Positions 26,201 to 32,106 of a stretch of 36,440 bases of DNA are shown in pieces. The stretch lies in the NCBI GenBank assembly GCA_002783865.1, contig PFJE01000014.1, positions 1-36,440 of the forward strand, given 5' to 3'. How positions within the stretch are numbered: the stretch's first letter is position 1; every line of letters begins with the position of its first letter. A program made the position numbers and the translations under genes. This DNA is from Sphingomonadales bacterium CG_4_10_14_3_um_filter_58_15 (GTDB lineage Bacteria; Pseudomonadota; Alphaproteobacteria; Sphingomonadales; Sphingomonadaceae). The notes beneath the pieces are model-generated. The model was given only the letters and a program-made list of their open reading frames with translations, had not been told where the DNA came from and made no database searches.

Positions 26201-26397
26201 ATCTGGGTAATACGCGATTCCACGACATTGGCAGCGGCACCGGGATAATTGACATCGACGGAAATGATCGGCGGCTCGATCGCCGGATATTGCCGCACCG
26301 GCAAGTCGAGAAAAGCGACAATCCCCGCCAGCACCAAAATCAGGCTGAGAACAACCGCGAAAACCGGCCGCTTTACCGAGACATCGGAAAGGATCAT
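23281..26397 (-). CDS. RND multidrug efflux permease (AcrB/MexB-like, HAE1 family)
   Basis: An inner-membrane proton-driven drug exporter. The 1038-residue protein has the expected length and topology: TM1 at residues 10-30, the first periplasmic loop, TM2-TM6 around 335-490, a second large loop, and TM8-TM12 at the C-terminus. The proton-relay pair DD is in GLVVDDAIVVLENIYSRIE (about residue 403), and the TM10 lysine in GLAAKNGILIVEFANQL. The start SDVSVKRPVFAVVLSLIL and VNYPGAAANVVESRIT are typical. Its ATG overlaps the end of the adaptor gene by four bases. No outer-membrane factor gene is in the window. Substrates cannot be predicted by eye. Confidence 0.95.
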   Translation of the reverse strand: MILSDVSVKRPVFAVVLSLILVLAGIVAFLDLPVRQYPAIEPPIISVDVNYPGAAANVVESRITQILEDRVAGVEGIEMIRSSSRDGRSDITIEFSPDRDVDAAANDVRDRVSGALDNLPEESDPPEINKVDADARPFMWLNLTGKGKDPLWLADYADRVLSDRFSSIDGVARVQASGASRPAIRVWLDREKMAASGISPNDIEEILRRENVELPAGRVESSDLNLTVRVARAYSNVDDFKALVIRRTADGALLRLGDLARVEQGPENVYAHFRSNGLPGVGMGIIRQSGANELQVANDIKDRITEITPLLPPGVQLAVSYDSSVFIAKAIENVWETLAFAAILVIAVIYLFLGSVRATIIPAVTVPISIIGTFFVLWLLGLSINLLTLLALVMAIGLVVDDAIVVLENIYSRIENGETRLVAAFEGARQVGFAVLATTAVVVAVFVPVMFLPGETGLLFRELAITMIVAVIISTFTALTLIPVMCSKILKKGGAETRLSRFVDHKFKQTSTGYESILSRWVRRPFLLGGVAFGLAALFAVFALQTLQSEVAPPEDTGFMFGSASISEGAGWDRLVKVMFDLEELALPFTEEDGPLRRVLFRAPGSFGPSGDFSSGRMIMFLKPWDERDMTTAETVSALNGVFKDYPSARAFVSGGSTIGGRGGEAIRFVIAGDTYEELTRARDALFVAAEAYPGIATLESDYKETRPQLVVNVDTLRAADLGVSVQEVGRTLETMMGSRNAGTYVDRGEEYDVILQAEPEDRVTAEDLANVYVRARDNNLVPLSGLVTLTTRAEAGEMNRFNKLRAITLEGTVGEGYSLGEALTFLDNEAATLPEVVAIGYEGQSRALRQTGGSIWLVLGFTIILVYLVLAAQFESFVSPLVIILGVPLAISGGLLGLTVMGGTLNLYSQIGLVMLVGLAAKNGILIVEFANQLRDEGMEFEKAILESAKRRFRPVLMTSIATVAGALPLMLATGAGAASREAIGTVVVWGVAISTILTLIIIPAFYYLLARGTSSPLAVTRRLKKLRQGKTVEEGA

Positions 26398-27491
26398 GAC
26401 TCGGCAGATCCCTTTTTATCGCTGACCTTCAAGTTGTTGTCCGCAGATTTTTTCGTGTTCTTCTGTCCCGGAAGCACGGCCTTCACCGGCGAGTCATCAC
26501 GCACTTTGACGGTGCCGTCGGCGACAATTTTGGCGCCAAGCGCAATACCGCTTTTCACTTCGACCATGCCCTTGGATCGCAGACCGATATCGATAGCGGT
26601 GCGCCGGGCGATCCCCTCTTTATCAACGACAAAAACGAAATTCTGGTCGCCCTGCGCCACCAAAGCCGTTTCCGGGACCGCGAGACCGGTTCGGGTTTCC
26701 GATACAATACGCACGCTCATCAGCATGCCCGGCCTCAGCTTGCGGCCATCATTTGGCAATTTTGCCCGCACCGTCAAACTGCGCGACAGCGGGTCAACCA
26801 ATGGACTGATGTTATCAATCGTACCGAAGAAGCTCTGGTCGGGATAAGCCGCCGTTTTTGCTTCGATCACCTGGCCGGGTTTCAGCGCGCTGAGAAAATT
26901 CTCCGGCACGGTAAAATCCAGCTTGATCGCAGAAATATCGCTGATCGTGGCAATCGGACTGCCTGATGTCACTACGGTTCCGGGAGACACCGTCCGCAGG
27001 CTGAGCACGCCGTCAAACGGGGCGCGAATGACGCGATCGGAAATACGGGACCGTATCGCATTGGCATCGGCCCGAGCCGCATCACGCAAGGCGGTTTGCT
27101 GATCGACCGAAGAATTGGTGGCGAAGCCTCTTTCCTGAAGTTCGGTCAAACGATCCAGCTGCTTGCCGGCTTCGCGCGCTCTTGCGACGACCGAGCTGAG
27201 ATCAGCCGATTCTTCGCCGCTCGACAACCGCGCGATCACGGCACCGCGCCTGACCGTGGCACCATCTGCATAGGCGATGCGCTCAATGCGTTCGGTGACA
27301 GGCGACGTGATGACGGTTTGTTCATTGGCAAAAGCGGTCCCTACCGCTTCAATCTCGCTGACAAATTCGGCTTGCGTGACGGTTCCACCGACAACAACCG
27401 GTGGATCATCCCTGCCCTCGTCCCTGTCTCCGCCGCCACAAGCAGACAAGGCGATCAACAATCCCAAGAGCCAGAAACTGCGAAGCGTCAT
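26394..27491 (-). CDS. RND efflux periplasmic adaptor (membrane fusion protein), lipoprotein
   Basis: The adaptor links the permease to an outer-membrane channel. The 365-residue protein has a lipobox (LSAC, Cys18), a lipoyl/beta-barrel arrangement with the split lipoyl halves at about residues 60-80 and 155-185 (RVIRAPFDGVLSLRTVSPGT), a helical hairpin between them (VVARAREAGKQLDRLTELQE), and a membrane-proximal domain. The C-terminal tail is unusually basic (GQKNTKKSADNNLKVSDKKG). It is the first gene of a two-gene operon, overlapping the permease by four bases. The region upstream (27492-27798) should hold its promoter. Confidence 0.93.
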   Translation of the reverse strand: MTLRSFWLLGLLIALSACGGGDRDEGRDDPPVVVGGTVTQAEFVSEIEAVGTAFANEQTVITSPVTERIERIAYADGATVRRGAVIARLSSGEESADLSSVVARAREAGKQLDRLTELQERGFATNSSVDQQTALRDAARADANAIRSRISDRVIRAPFDGVLSLRTVSPGTVVTSGSPIATISDISAIKLDFTVPENFLSALKPGQVIEAKTAAYPDQSFFGTIDNISPLVDPLSRSLTVRAKLPNDGRKLRPGMLMSVRIVSETRTGLAVPETALVAQGDQNFVFVVDKEGIARRTAIDIGLRSKGMVEVKSGIALGAKIVADGTVKVRDDSPVKAVLPGQKNTKKSADNNLKVSDKKGSAES

Positions 27492-27798
27492 TTGGGATAC
27501 CCTTATCCATTAAAAACACAGCTTTACTTATGTCGGGCGAGGTCGCAACCGCCAATAGAAACCTGCTATCGCTTACATGTTCCTAATCAACAGAGGGATA
27601 CGTACCAAAGAACCATGTGTTCGATAGTCAAAACGAAAGTCGAAACGGGGTCCGGTCGCGCCCACCCGCCTTCAGGAATTGGCCGCTACTATATTTTGTC
27701 GCGAAATGAGCGCGGTGGAGAACGGACAGCAAGCGGATCCCTTACCCATCATTGGTGTGCAAGCAAGCTGTCAAAATCGGCGCAAGGCCAACGGAAAA
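27492..27798. other. Intergenic region upstream of the RND operon
   Basis: No gene is visible. It holds the promoter of the adaptor-permease operon on the minus strand and follows the 3' end of the SDR gene. AGAAACCTG at 27557-27565 (CAGGTTTCT on the minus strand) repeats the right half of the dyad before LOV-HTH 2, but its partner half is missing. Confidence 0.35.
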
Positions 27799-28572
27799 TT
27801 AGGAAACCACGCCTTCCATAACCGACTTCGCATTGTCGACGCGAATCGCCGCGCCATTGATGAACTTGCTCTCGTCCGATGCCAGAAACAGCACCGTATT
27901 GGCGATATCATCCGGTTCGCCGAGCGCGCTGGGGGCCGGGCCTTCGCTCGCCGGACGCAGATCGTCACGCCCCACAACCTTCGGGCCGATCCCGACCACC
28001 ATCGGCGTCAATATGCCGGCGGGATGGACGCTGTTGCAGCGGATATTATATTGGTTGTTGGCGCAGTGCACCGCGACACTGCGGGTCAGGCTCTCGATCG
28101 CGCCCTTGGCCATGGCATAGGCGACGACAATCGGCTCGCCGACGATCGAGGCGATCGAGCACATGTTGACGATTGCCCCGCCGCCCGATGCCTTCATCGC
28201 CGGCACCGCATATTTGCAGCCATAAAAAGCACCATCAGCGCTGACCGCCATGACGAAGCGATATTCATCGGCGGTCTGCGTTTCGATAGTCCCAGGTTCG
28301 ACCACCCCGGCATTGTTGACCAATATGTCCAGCTTGCCATGTCGCGACACGACATCGGCAATCAGGTCTTCCCAACCCTGCTCGTCGCGGACATCCTGAA
28401 CATGAAACTCCGCCGCATCGCCAATCTCTCCGGCAACTCGCTTCCCGTTGTCCGCGTCCATATCGGTCAGAATCACGGTCGCGCCCTCGCGTGCGAACAT
28501 CCGCGCATCCGCTTCCCCCAGCCCCTTCGCCGCGCCTGTTATTATTGCCACTTTGCCTTGCAGTCTGCCCAT
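27799..28572 (-). CDS. SDR-family oxidoreductase 1
   Basis: A classical short-chain dehydrogenase/reductase of 257 residues. The cofactor loop is TGAAKGLG (residues 12-19); the NNAG motif and the catalytic Ser (SIASIVG) and Tyr-Lys pair (YAMAK) are all present. Asp at the end of strand 2 (LTDMD) favours NAD over NADP. The substrate is unknown; similar proteins act on steroids, bile acids or small alcohols. It diverges from the SnoaL-like gene over 84 bp, a pairing common in catabolic clusters. GGAG lies 8 nt before the start. Confidence 0.88.
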   Translation of the reverse strand: MGRLQGKVAIITGAAKGLGEADARMFAREGATVILTDMDADNGKRVAGEIGDAAEFHVQDVRDEQGWEDLIADVVSRHGKLDILVNNAGVVEPGTIETQTADEYRFVMAVSADGAFYGCKYAVPAMKASGGGAIVNMCSIASIVGEPIVVAYAMAKGAIESLTRSVAVHCANNQYNIRCNSVHPAGILTPMVVGIGPKVVGRDDLRPASEGPAPSALGEPDDIANTVLFLASDESKFINGAAIRVDNAKSVMEGVVS

Positions 28573-28656
28573 GCTTTATCTCCACCATGATCTTTGCCGT
28601 GAAAGCTAGGACCAGAGTCAGATAATAACGACTGACAAAATGAGGAGACGACCGGA
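28573..28656. promoter_or_regulatory. Divergent promoter region, SDR 1 and SnoaL-like gene
   Basis: The two genes start back to back over 84 bp. A short dyad GTCAG-N11-CTGAC lies near 28617-28637 and GAGGAG sits before the SnoaL ATG. The shared region suggests that the two genes respond to one regulator. Confidence 0.4.
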
Positions 28657-29151
28657 ATGTACACATTGGAGCAGCTGTCTGCGCGCGAGGAAATTCGCGA
28701 TATCCTGCACCGCTATTGCAAGGGGATTGATCGCCGCGACTGGCCGCTGGTCCGCTCCTGCTTTGCCGATGATCATGTCCACAAACATGCCGAATATGAA
28801 GGGCCGCCGGACGAGTTTATCGGTTTTGCCAGCCAGGTACTGGAACATATCCCGGGCACCCACCACTCGATCTCCAATGTCCATATCGCCCTGTCCGAAG
28901 ACGGCAACAGCGCCACCACCGAGGCCAATTTTGTCGCCTATCACTATATCGAAGCGGGCAATCCGGACTTCGCTCCCTGCCAGACCCATGGCAAAGCCAC
29001 CGACTGGATCGTCGCCGGCCGCTATTGCGACACGCTGGAACGGCGCGACGGCAGCTGGATCATCATTCGGCGCACCGCCTATCACGACTGGGAACGCGCC
29101 TCGGAAGCGACCGGTTCAGCGGTGACCGTGGGACATCATGCAGGGGGCTGA
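28657..29151 (+). CDS. SnoaL/NTF2-like protein
   Basis: A 164-residue protein with the SnoaL-like NTF2 fold. The N-terminal helix pair (EEIRDILHRYCKGIDRRDW) and the following RSCFADDH segment are family hallmarks, with HHSISNVHI and GRYCDTLERRDGSWIIIRR in the strands. Such proteins are ring hydroxylase beta-like subunits, dehydratases or isomerases; the activity here cannot be named. The C-terminus DWERASEATGSAVTV is repeated, in altered form, in another frame at the end of the blh gene (31996-32040). It is probably co-regulated with SDR 1. Confidence 0.85.
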   Translation: MYTLEQLSAREEIRDILHRYCKGIDRRDWPLVRSCFADDHVHKHAEYEGPPDEFIGFASQVLEHIPGTHHSISNVHIALSEDGNSATTEANFVAYHYIEAGNPDFAPCQTHGKATDWIVAGRYCDTLERRDGSWIIIRRTAYHDWERASEATGSAVTVGHHAGG

Positions 29152-29483
29152 TTTGTAATATGGGATGGAACACAGTGGCTAAGGTGATTTTCCCCGGCCG
29201 CTTTTGATGGGATGGCAAGGAACATCGTCAATCCGTGGAAACGGACCCTGATTTACACTTTGATGGACATTGGCAAATGGGCGGGATGCGGACCGTCCGG
29301 TTTTGGACCGCGTTCGTTAAAAGCCGGCATCGGCATGGTTTTTGCTGGTGGGAGGCTGGCGTGAAGTGCAACGACCAGACGCGTTAACCTTATCCCGGAC
29401 GGCGGCTAAATCTCCATAACCTGCCCTAAGAAACAGGTTTCTTCTTTTCCTGACAGCCCATATCACTGCGGGTCAGGTGCGAT
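29152..29483. other. Intergenic region before LOV-HTH 2
   Basis: No gene is visible in these 332 bases. The region separates the SnoaL gene from the light-related cassette and contains the regulatory dyad described separately. A small palindrome CGGACCGTCCG lies near 29299. Base composition drops in GC toward the cassette. Confidence 0.4.
29428..29443. promoter_or_regulatory. Candidate operator upstream of LOV-HTH 2
   Basis: AAGAAAC-AG-GTTTCTT is a perfect 7-bp dyad with a 2-bp centre. The core GAAAC/GTTTC ends 42 nt before the LOV-HTH 2 start codon. The same core with a 3-bp centre lies the same distance before the rhodopsin gene. It is a good candidate for a site bound by the LOV-HTH protein (autoregulation). 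Confidence 0.5.
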
Positions 29484-30101
29484 ATGCAAACGATAAACGA
29501 AGCTCATTTTGACAATTTTTTAGGTTCGATTCAGTTCAATCCGATCGCAACAGTCATCAGTGATCCCAATTTAAGGGATAATCCCATTGTGGCGGTCAAT
29601 GACGCCTTTTGCGTGCTCACGCAATATCCACCCGAAGAAGTAGTAGGTCGAAATTGCAAATTTCTGGCAGGGGATGAAACGGAACCCTGGCTGACCGACA
29701 AAATTCGCGATGGTGTTCGTCGCCATAGCCCGGTGCTGGTGGAAATTTTGAACTATAAGCGGGATGGAACCAAGTTCAGGAATGCCGTTCTGGTCGCACC
29801 GATTTTTGATGATGGCGACATATTGCGCTATTTTCTGGGCACCCAGGTAGAATTGCCCGAAGAAAACTGGGATTTGTTCCCCAACCGCAAACGCCACGCT
29901 CGCGCACTGGTAGGCGATCTGTCCAACAGGCAGCGACAGGTACTCCAGAAAATCACACAGGGTCGGCGCACCAAGCAGATCGCGCACGAATTGTCGCTGA
30001 GTGAAAAGACAATCGAAATGCACCGTGCGCTGCTGTTTCGGAAATTGAACGCGATCAATGTTGCTGATGCCGTCCGTATCGGAATTGATGCTGGCCTCTG
30101 A
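29484..30101 (+). CDS. LOV-HTH blue-light transcription factor 2, adjacent to rhodopsin
   Basis: A 205-residue paralogue of LOV-HTH 1. The LOV domain (residues 12-127) has the adduct Cys58 in GRNCKFLAG, the flavin-contact residues Asn90 and Asn100 in ILNYKRDGTKFRN, and Gln121 in FLGTQVEL. The LuxR-type HTH (residues 145-203) reads LSNRQRQVLQKITQGRRTKQ and onward. Every residue needed for flavin photochemistry is intact. It is immediately upstream of, and in the same direction as, the rhodopsin and blh genes, with 182 bp between. It is therefore likely that blue light controls rhodopsin expression through this protein; that link is inference. Confidence 0.93.
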   Translation: MQTINEAHFDNFLGSIQFNPIATVISDPNLRDNPIVAVNDAFCVLTQYPPEEVVGRNCKFLAGDETEPWLTDKIRDGVRRHSPVLVEILNYKRDGTKFRNAVLVAPIFDDGDILRYFLGTQVELPEENWDLFPNRKRHARALVGDLSNRQRQVLQKITQGRRTKQIAHELSLSEKTIEMHRALLFRKLNAINVADAVRIGIDAGL

Positions 30102-30110
30102 TTGCTGCGT

Positions 30111-30140
30111 TACAGGGTAAACCCCTACAGGGCTAATCCC
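30111..30140. repeat. Tandem direct repeat between LOV-HTH 2 and rhodopsin
   Basis: Two copies of TACAGGG(C)TAA(A/T)CCC, at 30111-30124 and 30126-30140, differ by one insertion and one substitution. Each copy has GGG/CCC dyad symmetry. With a 15-bp period they could be operator sites or form a weak hairpin after the LOV gene. Confidence 0.45.
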
Positions 30141-30229
30141 AGCTTCTCTTTCCACGGCGAACGGCCATTGTGCCTGCCGAAAGTGGAATCCGTTAATCGG
30201 CCAAATTTGTCGCGACCGGTTTTAGAATA

Positions 30230-30242
30230 GAAACTTGGTTTC
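30230..30242. promoter_or_regulatory. Candidate operator upstream of rhodopsin
   Basis: GAAAC-TTG-GTTTC, a dyad with the same half-sites as the one before LOV-HTH 2, ends 41 nt before the rhodopsin ATG. Its position suits an activator or repressor close to the promoter. TTGGTT within it could alternatively be a -35 element. Confidence 0.5.
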
Positions 30243-30283
30243 CAACAAAACTGTGCGCTTTCAAAGATAACAGGAGCTCTCCC

Positions 30284-31042
30284 ATGGACTTAATCACGGC
30301 ATCGCAATTTTCTCTCGTTTACAACGCTTTTTCATTCACATTTGCAACCATGGCTGCGGCCACTTTGTTTCTATGGCTGGGACGATCGCAGGTCGGGCCC
30401 GCTTATAAAACCGCATTGACCATTTCGGGTCTGGTTTGCGCAATAGCAGCCTATCACTATCTTCGGATTTTCGACAGTTGGAACGAAGCCTATGAACTGA
30501 AAGACGGCGTCTTGGTTGCAACCGGAGTCGCCTTTATCGATGCCTATCGTTATGTCGACTGGTTGCTCACCGTTCCCTTGTTGCTGATCGAACTGATATT
30601 GGTGATGCGTCTCACGCAGGCTGAAACGACATCCAAATGTCTCAAGCTTGGCTTTGCCGCTGCGCTGATGATCATGCTCGGCTATCCGGGTGAAATCGCC
30701 GACAACAACAGCACCCGCGCGCTTTGGGGCACTTTATCTGCCATTCCTTTCCTCTACATCGTTTGGGAATTGTTCAAGGGTCTCGGTGAGTCCATCGAAC
30801 GTCAGCCCGAGAGCGTTCGCAAGCTGATCAAGGATGCAAGACTGGTCACTTTTGGAGCTTGGGGTTTCTACCCGATAGTATATATGATCCCCTATACGGG
30901 TCTGGCCGGTGGAAACGTCGAGACAGCGCTCCAAATCGGCTATACTATTGCTGACGTGATTGCCAAAGTCGGCGTCGGTGTGATGATTTACGTCATCGCG
31001 GTGCGCAAATCTGCTATCGAATATCCCGAATATGCCAAATAG
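30284..31042 (+). CDS. Proton-pumping rhodopsin, xanthorhodopsin-like
   Basis: A 252-residue seven-helix retinal protein. Helix C has DTE (Asp92, Thr96, Glu103 in VDWLLTVPLLLIE), the signature of outward proton pumps; His58 in AYHYLRI would pair with Asp92. The retinal lysine is Lys228 in IADVIAKVG, with counter-ion Asp224. Leu100 at the tuning position suggests green absorption. Gly149 in RALWGTLS aligns with BR Trp138 and XR Gly156, the fenestration needed for a carotenoid antenna. AGGAG lies 7 nt before the ATG. Blh, which makes retinal, follows after 9 nt. Length and motifs fit the XR/PR clade; no signal peptide is present. Use of an antenna is inference. Confidence 0.95.
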   Translation: MDLITASQFSLVYNAFSFTFATMAAATLFLWLGRSQVGPAYKTALTISGLVCAIAAYHYLRIFDSWNEAYELKDGVLVATGVAFIDAYRYVDWLLTVPLLLIELILVMRLTQAETTSKCLKLGFAAALMIMLGYPGEIADNNSTRALWGTLSAIPFLYIVWELFKGLGESIERQPESVRKLIKDARLVTFGAWGFYPIVYMIPYTGLAGGNVETALQIGYTIADVIAKVGVGVMIYVIAVRKSAIEYPEYAK

Positions 31043-31051
31043 AGCGGGTTG

Positions 31052-32020
31052 ATGGCTAAGTTGGTTTCCCAATCGACATTGAACGACGAAAGGCGGGGCC
31101 GTCTGGCCCCGCCTTTTCTTTTCCAATCGGCTGAGCCAAAGGATCCGGGCAGTATAAGCCCGGCCATTCTCGCTCTGACGATTGTTCTGCTGTTTGCGCT
31201 CAGCCTTTCATCGGCAGCACTGCCAATGCTGATCGTATCAGCATGTGTTGCCCTGCTGGTCATCGGTTTGCCACACGGCATGTTCGATTATCTGACATTG
31301 CGTAAGGCAGGTCGTGGCAGCTGGATTAGGCTAGCTTCTTTGACCGCAGGATATTGCGGATTGGCGGCCATTGGCTTCTTGGGATGGCAGGTCGCCCCAA
31401 CATTTTCGCTGGTCGCCTTTATAGTCATCGCGATCAGCCATTTTATGGAGGACTGGGCTCCCGAAGGATCAGGGCTATTCGCCTTGGCCATGGCTATCAG
31501 CGTGATTGCCCTGCCTGCCTTATTATATTCCGCCCAGTTGTCAGCGCTTTTCATTCTCGTTGGTGGTGCCAATGCGGGCGCCATAACCGATTACATGCGT
31601 CTGGTCGCTCCGGTTTTTGGTCTCATCGCTGTCGCCAAGCTAATTATCGACTTTGGTGATGGCAAATCTGACCAAGCGTGGCGCAATCTCTTGTTGCTGG
31701 CAGCCCCATTGCTGCTCCCCCCCGGAATCGGCTTTGCCATTTTTTTCTGCCTCTATCATTCCCCGAAACATTTCGCCGCAGGCCGCCGCGATTTAATGAA
31801 TCAACATGACAAGCCTCAGGGTTTCTTTCTGTATATGTCCGTGTCATCAGCAGCAGTTGTCCTGTGTGTCCTGCTCGCCCACCCCCTCATTGCAATGTCC
31901 GAAAGATTGATTGTGACGGCGTTTCAGACGCTATCCCTATTGACGCTGCCGCACATGATGTTGCCTTATATCATGGACAAGGTGCGCAAATTCTCGACTG
32001 GGAACGCGCGGAAGAGGTGA
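31052..32020 (+). CDS. blh: Brp/Blh family beta-carotene 15,15'-dioxygenase
   Basis: A membrane enzyme that splits beta-carotene into two retinals for the rhodopsin. From ATG 31052 it has 322 residues with several hydrophobic helices. The four histidine motifs are present: GLPHGMFDY (His75), ISHFMEDW (His130), YHSPKHF (His236, His240) and TLPHMML (His301); these should bind the iron. The N-terminal 40 residues lie over a strong terminator hairpin and have no homologous look, so a later non-ATG start is possible. The stop codon lies within a remnant of a SnoaL-like gene, so the last few residues (about KFSTGNARKR) may be new sequence acquired at the junction. Confidence 0.9.
   Translation: MAKLVSQSTLNDERRGRLAPPFLFQSAEPKDPGSISPAILALTIVLLFALSLSSAALPMLIVSACVALLVIGLPHGMFDYLTLRKAGRGSWIRLASLTAGYCGLAAIGFLGWQVAPTFSLVAFIVIAISHFMEDWAPEGSGLFALAMAISVIALPALLYSAQLSALFILVGGANAGAITDYMRLVAPVFGLIAVAKLIIDFGDGKSDQAWRNLLLLAAPLLLPPGIGFAIFFCLYHSPKHFAAGRRDLMNQHDKPQGFFLYMSVSSAAVVLCVLLAHPLIAMSERLIVTAFQTLSLLTLPHMMLPYIMDKVRKFSTGNARKR
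31092..31122 (+). terminator. Intrinsic terminator after rhodopsin, inside the 5' part of blh
   Basis: GGCGGGGCC (31092-31100), loop GTCT, GGCCCCGCC (31105-31113), then TTTTCTTTT (31114-31122). The stem is a perfect 9 bp, almost all G/C, followed by a U-tract: a textbook rho-independent terminator. It lies 50 nt after the rhodopsin stop and within codons 14-24 of the blh frame. Confidence 0.9.
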
Positions 32021-32106
32021 CGGGTTCGGCGGTGACGGGGCGTTCTAACGCCTGGCCCCTACCCTCTCGGAACGGCCAGACAGAACACCCATTCTATCGG
32101 CTCTAG
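31996..32106 (+). pseudogene. 3' remnant of a second SnoaL-like gene
   Basis: In the frame one base off blh, codons from 31996 read DWERAEEVTGSAVTG, matching DWERASEATGSAVTV at the end of the intact SnoaL-like protein; 15 bases of DNA around GACTGGGAACGCGC are identical to 29085-29099. The frame runs on to a TAG at 32104-32106, which overlaps the stop of the convergent SDR 2 gene. Upstream of 31996 the sequence is blh, so only the 3' end is left. Confidence 0.75.

Noticed and set aside
29299-29309. Palindrome CGGACCGTCCG before LOV-HTH 2
   Set aside because: Short GC-rich palindromes of this size are expected by chance in such DNA; no second copy was seen.
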